Part shown: positions 38,235 to 46,543 of the stretch, piece after piece
How positions within the stretch are numbered: the stretch's first letter is position 1
How the letters are laid out: the number at the start of each line of letters is the position of its first letter
From: Bifidobacterium sp.
GTDB lineage: Bacteria; Actinomycetota; Actinomycetes; Actinomycetales; Bifidobacteriaceae
Direction of reading: 5' to 3'
NCBI RefSeq assembly: GCF_022647885.1
Contig: NZ_JALCLM010000001.1
Location: 1,550,001-1,614,000, forward strand
Length of the DNA stretch: 64,000 nucleotides
Position numbers and translations under genes: made by a program
The notes under the pieces: generated by a model
Databases searched by the model: none
What the model saw: the letters and a program-made list of their open reading frames with translations, nothing else
What the model was told of the DNA's origin: nothing

Positions 38235-39773
38235 TTATTGCACAATTCCTGGCGTTTGGTTTGCATTAATTAATGATGTTCGCGGCATCAATGCTGTTTG
38301 TGAGATAAAGCCAAGTCCAGCCACCTTAGCTTTGTCAACATCAGACTGCGTTACGCGGGCGGTCCATACTGTCGAATGTTGAGGATCGTCAAGGGTTATT
38401 GCGGCTGTTCCATTACCAAAGGAAGATGCATCCACACTCGCTGCAGCATTGCCCCCAAGCTTAAGCTGCTTCACAGCAAGGGCCTTACCAGAAGTATCAA
38501 ATGCGCTAAGGGTCACTGATGCTTCGTTATTGGAAGTATTAGCCAGCACCGCAGAAGCCTGCACATGGTCAGGAATCGTTATAGCGCTAGCTTTTACAGC
38601 TTGCGAAGATGCCACGAGACCAAAGTCTTGCTGATCTGCATTACCGGTAACCGTGCTCATGGCACTCGCTTGGACAGATTCATCTGATGTAACGGATATA
38701 CCAAGTGCATCGTCCGGAGCCTTACCCAAATTATTTACCTGCACCTTATTTGCCGTAACAGAAAAACGTTGTGTTTCACTTAAACCATTCTCAGTCATCC
38801 AGGCCACATTCACTGAGGTATCCGTTTGAGAAAATACACTTAGCGAAACCTCATCACCCTTATTAGCCCCAGGCAAGGCGATGCTTTGCGATGCCTCGGT
38901 TACAGGGGTGGCGTATTCGGAGCCATGCGGAGTCAATCCATCCATTGAGGTTATGCGTACAACCGATGCGATTGGAGTCTCTTTGCTGCTAACCGTTACG
39001 TATAGGGCATCTTGATTTGCGGCCGCTGCTGAGACATCGAACACGCTCTCATCATCAGCTCCTACAGTGATGGTACTAGCAGTAGACAACGCTAAGCTGC
39101 CTGCTTCCTTACTCCCCCATACACGAATATTGACCGTCGTAGATTTCGAAGATGGATTTGCTACTACCAACTGTTGAGAACTACCAGCTTGAGTACTTGG
39201 CAACAAGAATGACTCGTCAAGGCTTGGACTCACGCAACCCGCTGCAGAGACCCCTCGTAAATCACCCTCACTAGCCCAGGAAGCTACAGATGATGCAGCA
39301 CCCTCACCAGTTGACGCTTTAAGCAATTGCGAGCTTTGTAACAGGGAAGATTTTTCAACTGAGGCCGTTGACATCAATACGCTGGCTTCATCTAAAGGAT
39401 CAGGATCTTGGAGACTGGTCGTGTCACTGTCTGAACCAATGGCTGTCACTGATGAGTCAAAAATCGATCCAAAAGCTGCTTGCCTTGACGACGATGTGAT
39501 ATTTCCCTCAGAAGTTTGGTACTCGGAATCTCCATAAGTGCCAGAATCAGCAAGTGCCATCTGAGCAGGACAATATGTTTGGATGATGTTTTGACTAATA
39601 CGCTGCTGCACCGCCGACCCACTTTGAGTAGACCCATCTATGAGATTTGACGGAGGCCGAACAATAAGCAGAATCCCTGCCAACGCAACAATAATCAACA
39701 TGGTTAGGATGCCGAGAGTGAATCTGCCTACACGTCGTTTGTTGAGCATGAGTCCTCCATTCTTTGCGCTCAT
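38235..39773 (-). CDS. DUF5719 family exported protein
   Basis: 512 residues from ATG at 39773. One N-terminal membrane segment (about 17-37; FTLGILTMLIIVALAGILLIV) anchors a large extracytoplasmic Ser/Ala/Thr-rich part made of repeated beta-rich modules (SQQLVVANPSSKSTTVNIRVWG; VQASAVLANTSNNEASVTLS; TAAITLDDPQHSTVWTARVTQS). Family function is unknown; the partner is always a GT2 of the type encoded upstream. Here the start codon is 2 bp past the GT2 stop codon, so the two are translationally coupled. A role in envelope glycan assembly is inferred from context only. Confidence 0.85.
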   Translation of the reverse strand: MSAKNGGLMLNKRRVGRFTLGILTMLIIVALAGILLIVRPPSNLIDGSTQSGSAVQQRISQNIIQTYCPAQMALADSGTYGDSEYQTSEGNITSSSRQAAFGSIFDSSVTAIGSDSDTTSLQDPDPLDEASVLMSTASVEKSSLLQSSQLLKASTGEGAASSVASWASEGDLRGVSAAGCVSPSLDESFLLPSTQAGSSQQLVVANPSSKSTTVNIRVWGSKEAGSLALSTASTITVGADDESVFDVSAAAANQDALYVTVSSKETPIASVVRITSMDGLTPHGSEYATPVTEASQSIALPGANKGDEVSLSVFSQTDTSVNVAWMTENGLSETQRFSVTANKVQVNNLGKAPDDALGISVTSDESVQASAMSTVTGNADQQDFGLVASSQAVKASAITIPDHVQASAVLANTSNNEASVTLSAFDTSGKALAVKQLKLGGNAAASVDASSFGNGTAAITLDDPQHSTVWTARVTQSDVDKAKVAGLGFISQTALMPRTSLINANQTPGIVQ

Positions 39774-39775
39774 GA

Positions 39776-42700
39776 TTACTTCCGCCTTAATCGTTGGATA
39801 CGAGGCAAAGCGACAAGGCAATATGTCACTGAAATGATTCCGAAGCACCACATCCAGGCGTATCTCCATGGGTTTGCTGCGGCTTGCTGCTCACCACTAA
39901 GACCAATCTGCTGATCTGCAGTATCGTCTGAAGTCAATCTGAAATATGTCCCATTCACTGTGCTCACCACCGCTTGAGTGCCGTCACTCGCTGTGATATT
40001 CGACACTAAAGATTCGCTGGCCGTTCTGTCGGAACTTGAAGCAGTATCAGTGTTATCAGCCACCACGAAAATCCCTCCAAAGCCAAGCTTTTCGAGTGCA
40101 GTTATGGAGTCTGCGTCTGCATTGGACAACAGATGCGCCGACGCCGTTGCTAGAGTTTGCGTTGCTTGATCTTTATAACCAGATGCAAGCATTGCCCACA
40201 CTGCAGGATTGTTATCGACAAGATCACCTTTGGCAGTACGCATAACCGAGAAATTCACATGGTTTTCCGATTGCGCTTCGAGGGCGAGAATCCTATGACC
40301 ATTGTGCTGCTGCATGTAATCAATGCCAACCATTGGCAGCCCAGTGTTTTGTATTGTTAAACTGCCGTCACTACGAGTATGCATAATACCGAAGGCACCC
40401 CAGAACACCACACAAGCTGCCATAACGACCGTCAACAGCGCGCGTCCAATGCGCATAATCACCATTGGGAAGTGCGACCCAGACTCAATTTGCGGTGTAT
40501 GCGATGCACCTGCACCTTTGAGTAATACGAAGGGACGAACAGCACCACCAGACATCACACAAACGCATCCCAATATGCCAAGTGCGATAAGGCTTAGCCC
40601 CGGCAGAGCTGAGCCAGCGACTGCTCCTTGCGAATCGAGGGCGATCATGACACGAGTGGAGAGTAACGATAACAATATGCCGCAGAGCGCCATAGCCCAG
40701 AACATTCGAGTGATGCGCAGAGCAAAGGGCAACACTAATGCGCACACAGCAATAATGGCCATAAGCACCAAAGACGACAACAGAATCAGATTAATAACGC
40801 TCTCATCTAGCAGCATAGCGCTAGATGTGCGTCCCGAAAGTAATGTACGAGTAAGCACTTCACCTAAGCTCGTGGCCTGTGGAGTGCCGTTGAGCGAGGA
40901 TGTTGGCACTAGCATGTCACCAAATAGCTGGCGCCAAGCTCCATCATTGAAATAATGCACTACATTAACCAGCGTCGGTGCTATAGCAAATGCTGAGGGA
41001 AGCGGGATCAACAGCAACATCATTCGATGCTGACGAACCGCAACCAAGAAAAACATGAAGATAACCACTAGTGCAAGCACTAATTGTGGTTCAGCAGTCA
41101 CAATAGGGATAAAGCACAAAGCTGCCAAGGCCGCACATTGAATCGATGAGTGAGGAGTATTGGGATCTTCTGTCCTATACATTCCAACTGCTCTGAGAGT
41201 AAATGCAATGCTAACAGGCAAGAACATCATGACCACGAGCATGCCAATATTGCCATTAGCATACAAACCGAAAGCCCACGCAACAGCACACCATAACAGA
41301 CCAGCTACAGCACGGACAGGATTTGAACGAGTAACGGTTCCTGCCAAAGCCCAGAACGATAATGCCATCACCGGAGCTGACGCAAACAGCAATACAGCGA
41401 TAACGGCAGACATGCTTCCGGCAGTAAAGACTCCTCCAACAAGCAACAACAGCAGATAAGGTGCCGAAGTAGCAGGAACTCCTATGCCCACTGCATAAGA
41501 CCACGAAGTTGTAGCTGCCTGAGCAACCTGCCCCCACGTTGATGCTGTGGGAAGCAGAGCGTCAGATCGCAAGGCTCCTCCTAGGAACACCCCTCTAAAC
41601 ACATCCCACAGCACAGCAATTTCTACACCAGCAGCAATAGCTACCATCGCCAAAGCCCATAATGCTCTGCGTCTCAATTGCACCTTAAGGTGCGCCTTTG
41701 CCAAAGGACTGAGCAAGGGCACAGTACCCTGTCGCTCAAATGCATTACTCCGCTCACGCCAACGTGCAATCTGCTGTCTGCTCGCCTGCAACATGTGAAG
41801 TTTCTTTAAGGAGACTACGGTGTGACTGGTCAGTCTACGTCTCGCCTGCATAGCTTGCGGGAAACGTGCCAACATGCGCCAGGGCTGCCAGAATTCACAC
41901 CAAGCTTCATAAGGGGCTTTACGGAACATCAACATAAAGAACATGCCGAAGGCAGTAAACACACTAGCTATCCACATCACCGGCCACAGCGACATATTGC
42001 TATCCGTATAACGATATTTAGTGTGTGCATCTGCAACCAACATTGCGCTGCTTATAGGATATTCTTCGTCAATTCCTTCCCCTGCTCTGTCGCGGAGACC
42101 TTCAAATCTAGCTCGGCGATGAGCTATGACAGCCGATGGCACGACGAGTACACGACCACCGCTGAGACAAACCCTTCTGCAGAAATCTGCAGATTCACCA
42201 AAAGTAGTGAACCACGAGTCTATACCTGAGAGTTTTTTTAGCGTAGCCAGAGGCAACAAAGCTCCTGCGAGAGAAACTGCAAAAACATCTTGACGCGCAT
42301 CGTATTGTTCTTGATCCGGTTCCCCATCTACTACCAAACTCACGGTTTGATGCCGACCTGAGTATTTGCCGACATCGTGCAGCCCATCGCCGTCCCAAGC
42401 AACTTGTTTCGCACCGAGCAGTGAAGCCCCAGGGGCATTGCGCCAAGCCTCGACTAACACATCCAAGCAGTTGACATCACGTGGGCGAGAATCGTCATGT
42501 AGAAGCCACAGCGCTCTGACCTGCTGAGGTAAATTAGCGTAAGCAAGAGCTTTTTCGATTGCACCGCCAAAGGATGTAGCGCCTTTAGCCCTCACCACTT
42601 GCACTTGGAGCGTCTTGACGTGAGGGAATCCACCCTTATGCGTCGATGATGGCGTCATGACCTCCACCGCAGAATACAGAGGCTCCGTAGTCTGACCGGA

Positions 42701-42907
42701 GCAATCCGCAATAACAATAACGGCAGGCAACACACGCTGCTTAAGAACTGCTTCAACAGTTTTACGGAAATACCTCAAATCCGCACCAACAGTAATAACA
42801 GCAGCAACGCTGTCCTCAACCTCCTGCCGGTGCATGCTGGGCTCTTGCGCCAGGATTGAAGTCAGCTCTCTCTGGACGTCCGAAGGTGCGGATGCAACAA
42901 AACTCAT
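39776..42907 (-). CDS. Large membrane glycosyltransferase family 2 protein
   Basis: 1043 residues from ATG at 42907. A GT-A catalytic domain of family 2 comes first (about 35-300; VAAVITVGADLRYFRKTVEAVLKQ, then ALWLLHDDSRPRDVN with the DDS motif, then WFTTFGESADFCRRVCLSGG). The rest is a membrane domain of some 14 segments, with a C-terminal extracytoplasmic part ending in a last segment (RYAWMWCFGIISVTYCLVALP). Uses a nucleotide sugar and probably a lipid-linked acceptor to make wall-associated glycan; the sugar is unknown. It is operonic with DUF5719 and follows whiB, a conserved actinobacterial order. Confidence 0.9.
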   Translation of the reverse strand: MSFVASAPSDVQRELTSILAQEPSMHRQEVEDSVAAVITVGADLRYFRKTVEAVLKQRVLPAVIVIADCSGQTTEPLYSAVEVMTPSSTHKGGFPHVKTLQVQVVRAKGATSFGGAIEKALAYANLPQQVRALWLLHDDSRPRDVNCLDVLVEAWRNAPGASLLGAKQVAWDGDGLHDVGKYSGRHQTVSLVVDGEPDQEQYDARQDVFAVSLAGALLPLATLKKLSGIDSWFTTFGESADFCRRVCLSGGRVLVVPSAVIAHRRARFEGLRDRAGEGIDEEYPISSAMLVADAHTKYRYTDSNMSLWPVMWIASVFTAFGMFFMLMFRKAPYEAWCEFWQPWRMLARFPQAMQARRRLTSHTVVSLKKLHMLQASRQQIARWRERSNAFERQGTVPLLSPLAKAHLKVQLRRRALWALAMVAIAAGVEIAVLWDVFRGVFLGGALRSDALLPTASTWGQVAQAATTSWSYAVGIGVPATSAPYLLLLLVGGVFTAGSMSAVIAVLLFASAPVMALSFWALAGTVTRSNPVRAVAGLLWCAVAWAFGLYANGNIGMLVVMMFLPVSIAFTLRAVGMYRTEDPNTPHSSIQCAALAALCFIPIVTAEPQLVLALVVIFMFFLVAVRQHRMMLLLIPLPSAFAIAPTLVNVVHYFNDGAWRQLFGDMLVPTSSLNGTPQATSLGEVLTRTLLSGRTSSAMLLDESVINLILLSSLVLMAIIAVCALVLPFALRITRMFWAMALCGILLSLLSTRVMIALDSQGAVAGSALPGLSLIALGILGCVCVMSGGAVRPFVLLKGAGASHTPQIESGSHFPMVIMRIGRALLTVVMAACVVFWGAFGIMHTRSDGSLTIQNTGLPMVGIDYMQQHNGHRILALEAQSENHVNFSVMRTAKGDLVDNNPAVWAMLASGYKDQATQTLATASAHLLSNADADSITALEKLGFGGIFVVADNTDTASSSDRTASESLVSNITASDGTQAVVSTVNGTYFRLTSDDTADQQIGLSGEQQAAANPWRYAWMWCFGIISVTYCLVALPRIQRLRRK

Positions 42908-42963
42908 GGTTCCAGTGTACGCATGACCGATGTCTGCTTGTCTGATTAGGGAGCAGTGAGCAC

Positions 42964-43278
42964 CTATATCTGCTCTCTGGACTGCTCTTTCTTGTATCGA
43001 CGACGTTCCCGTTCGCTCATACCGCCCCAAATACCAAAACGCTCATCATGCTCGACTGCCCATTGCAAACACTGCTCCCGAACCTCACATCGGGCACAAA
43101 CTTTTTTGGCTTCGCGGGTTGAACCGCCCTTTTCAGGGAAGAAAGCCTCAGGGTCTGTTTGCGCGCATAACGCCTCGTGCTGCCATGACAAATCAGCATC
43201 TGGTGTGAACAATCCCCATAGTGTACCTGCGGATTCGTCGGCGGGATCGTCTGCCTCGTCATCAATGACTCGCCACAT
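42964..43278 (-). CDS. WhiB-family transcriptional regulator
   Basis: 104 residues from ATG at 43278 (GAGGGG upstream). Four cysteines ligate a 4Fe-4S cluster: HEALCAQTDPEAFFP, then CARCEVREQC. The signature GIWGGMSERERRR is followed by a basic stretch RRRYKKEQSRE for DNA binding. WhiB proteins bind the sigma-factor region 4 and control cell division and redox response. Its position next to the GT2/DUF5719 block resembles the WhiB2/WhmD locus of mycobacteria, which is essential for septation. The gap to the GT2 start is 56 bp, and it is on the same strand upstream. Confidence 0.92.
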   Translation of the reverse strand: MWRVIDDEADDPADESAGTLWGLFTPDADLSWQHEALCAQTDPEAFFPEKGGSTREAKKVCARCEVREQCLQWAVEHDERFGIWGGMSERERRRYKKEQSREQI

Positions 43279-43557
43279 GTGGAACCCCTCTCGACTACAG
43301 AAGGCAAATGCTATCTGTACTAGTAAATTACACATGTGTGATTAAGGAAAGTCAAATTCTCAGCTGTGTCAATACTCACATTTACACATTTTCGTGATAT
43401 AAGGCAAATGTGCCTATTGTGAGCAACTTATCGGTCTATCAGCGTCTATTCAGACTACCGAATGGTGCGTAACATACAATCTAATGGTTTATTGAGTCTG
43501 AAAAGCATCGTTTGCATAGATGAATGCCACGTCTGTGTTATATCAGGAGGCGCGAGA

Positions 43558-44973
43558 GTGACGTCACGGACCACCCGCAAAGTGAAACTGCCCAATGTCA
43601 ATGGAGGCAACGCTTCTAAGCCTAAGCACAGCCATGGCTATATCTCCAGGCATCACACACTCACTGTTGTTGTGGCAGCAATACTAGCCTTGTTTACATT
43701 CACGGCAACCTTTGCGGCAGCGACCTACCTGGACATAGACAGCACGATTCAGCACCGTTCTGTACCAGTACTATCTAAATCCGGCGAATCATCATCTGCG
43801 ACAATGGTTGATGAATATGCGGGCAAAACTCTCAACATTCTTATTTTGGGGCAAGATACGCGATCTGGTAGCGAAAACGCTGCTATCGGTGGAGGTGACA
43901 CTTCAGACGCCAGCAATCACCAGTCGGATACCGCAATGGTGATGCAAATCTCTGCTGACCGCTCATATATCAATCTGGTCTCAATCCCCCGCGATTCGCT
44001 GGTTAATGCGCCTAGTTGCCAGACCACAAAAGGCACTGTAGCTGCCAGACACAACGTGATGTTTAACTCTATATTTGCCACGGGGTATGCAACTGGCGGA
44101 GATATTGCTTCGGCAGCGAGCTGCACTCTAACAGCCGTTAACGCGCTAACAGGTTTGGATATCGCCAATTTCATCGTGGTGGATTTCAGTGGACTCAAAA
44201 GCATGATTGATGCAATAGGCGGCGTAGATGTGTGTATTGCCCAAGATACCTCTGATAGTTATACCAATCTCAAACTGTCCAAGGGATATCAACATCTGTC
44301 CGGTACACAAGCCACACAGTATGCAAGAATGCGTCATGGTACCGGCACAGACGGTTCAGACATTATGAGAACCACTAGGCAACAGTATCTGGTGAAGGCT
44401 TTGCTCAATGAGGCTTTATCCAAGAATCTCCTAACGAATTCTTCACAGCTCTATCAGCTGTCCAAAGCAGCTATCTCGTCATTGCAGCTGAGCGAAGGTC
44501 TTGCTAGTACTACTGGACTTGCCGGACTAGCCATGAGTCTCTCGAGTATCAATACCGCACACATATATGCGCAAACCTTACCTGTTGAAGCGGCTCCATT
44601 CGACAGCAATCGTGTAGTGTGGTCGAGTTCAGCAAGCGAGGTCTGGGCAAAGTTCCAGAAGGCAGTGCCACTGACCGGCGCCACCGAGAGCACATCTACA
44701 GCAAGCGCATCTTCCTCAAGTTCTGCTTCCTCAAGCAGTTCCTCTTCGAGTTCATCATCCTCATCAGCGAGTGCACCTTCAAGTGCCTCCTCGAGTGTGA
44801 ACGCGACGACCGGTCTGATAACCAATGCTTCTGGGGAACTGATCGATCCCGCCACTGGAGGAATCGTTGACCCAGAAACAGGAACCATTCGTGATGCGAA
44901 TACAGGTCAATATATCGGCATCGCTGACAGGTACTTACAAACTACTGTATGTGGCGTTACTGCACAGGAATAG
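43558..44973 (+). CDS. LytR-CpsA-Psr (LCP) family cell-wall ligase
   Basis: 471 residues; GTG at 43558 follows AGGAGG nicely. Short cytoplasmic basic tail, one membrane segment (about 42-65), then the LCP domain with LNILILGQDTRSG, INLVSIPRDSLVN and VVDFSGLKSMIDAIGGVDVCI; these Arg/Asp residues bind the polyprenyl pyrophosphate substrate. LCP enzymes attach teichoic-acid-like or other polymers to peptidoglycan. After the domain there is a Ser-rich tract (about 383-420, nearly pure Ser/Ala) and a short Gly/Asp-rich end (DPATGGIVDPETGTIRDANT). The tract is encoded by short repeated TCN/AGC codons and could change length. Confidence 0.92.
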   Translation: MTSRTTRKVKLPNVNGGNASKPKHSHGYISRHHTLTVVVAAILALFTFTATFAAATYLDIDSTIQHRSVPVLSKSGESSSATMVDEYAGKTLNILILGQDTRSGSENAAIGGGDTSDASNHQSDTAMVMQISADRSYINLVSIPRDSLVNAPSCQTTKGTVAARHNVMFNSIFATGYATGGDIASAASCTLTAVNALTGLDIANFIVVDFSGLKSMIDAIGGVDVCIAQDTSDSYTNLKLSKGYQHLSGTQATQYARMRHGTGTDGSDIMRTTRQQYLVKALLNEALSKNLLTNSSQLYQLSKAAISSLQLSEGLASTTGLAGLAMSLSSINTAHIYAQTLPVEAAPFDSNRVVWSSSASEVWAKFQKAVPLTGATESTSTASASSSSSASSSSSSSSSSSSSASAPSSASSSVNATTGLITNASGELIDPATGGIVDPETGTIRDANTGQYIGIADRYLQTTVCGVTAQE

Positions 44974-45042
44974 CACCCCCAACACCACTGACACATCGCT
45001 CTGTGTTATTTCTGTCTGCAGAGTCATTAAGACGGAGGTTAC

Positions 45043-46404
45043 ATGGTGCAGGAATCAAGTGATAGCGAAACTTGGGACAACCCCCCTAGTTTCATGCCCT
45101 CACACGGCACAGGACACCCTGCAATGCACAGGCCAAAGGCTGATGATACGTCCTCCGTGCCCCCCAGTTTCTCTCCTCGTAGCAGCTCTCAGGCAGCATC
45201 TCGTCAGAGTGCATCTCCATCATCTCCTCGAGCACAACGGACAGCAGCTTCGTCGCGAAACACTGGAAATACAAGAAATGCTGGGAACTCTCAAAACAAT
45301 GCGCATTCACGAGGCGCCAATGATGGAAGCAGGCAGCCCGCATCTTCTTCCTCTCCTAGAAAAGCTACAGCTAGGAGCAACGCCAGCCCATCCACGCGTA
45401 AACCATTAGCCCACCAACCTTCGCAGTCACCATCCACAAAAGGTAAACGCAAGAAGAAACGTAGTGCTGGGAGAATTGTTCTCAGAATACTCATCGTATT
45501 GATTGTTCTGTTCACACTGTTGGGCGTCGGACTGTGGAGCTGGGTTAATGGTCAACTCAACAAAAAAGATATGCTCAGCGATGCCGCCAACACCTCAGCA
45601 TCAACTTGGCTAATTCTTGGTTCTGACGAACGCGATGGCACCGCTGGAACGGGTACGCAGGCTGATGCGCCTGGTTCACGAACAGATACAATCTTGGTAT
45701 TAACCAAGCCTAAGAGCGGCCCGAGTTCACTGATCTCTATCCCTCGCGATTCTTTTGTTAATACGCATAACACCAATATGAAAATCAATGCTGTCGCAGA
45801 ACTCTACGGATATAAAGCCCTAGTAGAGCAAGTCGAAACCATAACCGGACAAAAAATCGACCATGTAGCAATGATTAAGTTCGGAGGACTTGAAAAGGTC
45901 GTTGACGCACTCGGTGGAATTGAACTCTGCTATGACAGCACTGTGCAAGATGCATACTCGGGATTGAACTGGACTGCTGGTTGTCACACTGCAGATGGAG
46001 CTACCGCACTGGCCTTCTCAAGAATGCGTTACTCAGACCCTCAGGGTGATTTTGGCCGCGCTAAGCGCCAACGTCAGGTGATTGCGGCAATCGTTTCGAA
46101 AGCAAGCAAAGCGTCAACACTCACCAATTTCTCGAGCACCAAACAACTTGCCACTTCGGCGTTGTCTGCAATCGTAGTTGATAACGACACCAACCCTTGG
46201 ACCCTTCTGCAAATGGCCCTTGCATTCAAATCGGCTTCAGGAGAATCAGGAGTGACTGGAAGCGCGTACTGGACCAACCCTGATTACTATCCGGGCGGAG
46301 GTGTCGGTTCCACTGTCAAACTTGATGCTGATCGCAATCTAGCCCTATTCACTCAGTTGGCCACCGGTGTGCATGCTGCAGGCACTGTTGGCGGTCAGGA
46401 TTGA
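45043..46404 (+). CDS. Second LCP family cell-wall ligase
   Basis: 453 residues. Long hydrophilic Ser/Pro/Arg-rich cytoplasmic tail (1-135), basic patch KGKRKKKRSAGR, membrane segment (about 147-168), then LCP domain: STWLILGSDERDGT, SLISIPRDSFVN, MKINAVAELYGYKALVEQVET, MIKFGGLEKVVDALGGIELC, ALAFSRMRYSDPQGDFGRAKRQRQV. The catalytic-type Arg and Asp are present. GGAGG lies just before the ATG. The gene follows the first LCP gene after 69 bp, likely one operon. The two may attach different polymers or act redundantly. Confidence 0.94.
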   Translation: MVQESSDSETWDNPPSFMPSHGTGHPAMHRPKADDTSSVPPSFSPRSSSQAASRQSASPSSPRAQRTAASSRNTGNTRNAGNSQNNAHSRGANDGSRQPASSSSPRKATARSNASPSTRKPLAHQPSQSPSTKGKRKKKRSAGRIVLRILIVLIVLFTLLGVGLWSWVNGQLNKKDMLSDAANTSASTWLILGSDERDGTAGTGTQADAPGSRTDTILVLTKPKSGPSSLISIPRDSFVNTHNTNMKINAVAELYGYKALVEQVETITGQKIDHVAMIKFGGLEKVVDALGGIELCYDSTVQDAYSGLNWTAGCHTADGATALAFSRMRYSDPQGDFGRAKRQRQVIAAIVSKASKASTLTNFSSTKQLATSALSAIVVDNDTNPWTLLQMALAFKSASGESGVTGSAYWTNPDYYPGGGVGSTVKLDADRNLALFTQLATGVHAAGTVGGQD

Positions 46405-46543
46405 TCGACGACGGTGCAGCACTGCCCAGTATGGTTTAGGCACTGTTATTTGAAGTATTCACAAAGGTAATATCCAGCGCACATCAGTCCACAAGAGATG
46501 TTACAGCTTCTACTCTTGTGCAGTTTCGGCAACGGTATCTGAT

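Noticed and set aside
38205-38240. Tandem GTTTTGAAGGTTATT near the DUF5719 stop
   Set aside because: Only two units and intergenic/3'-end position; likely a simple duplication.
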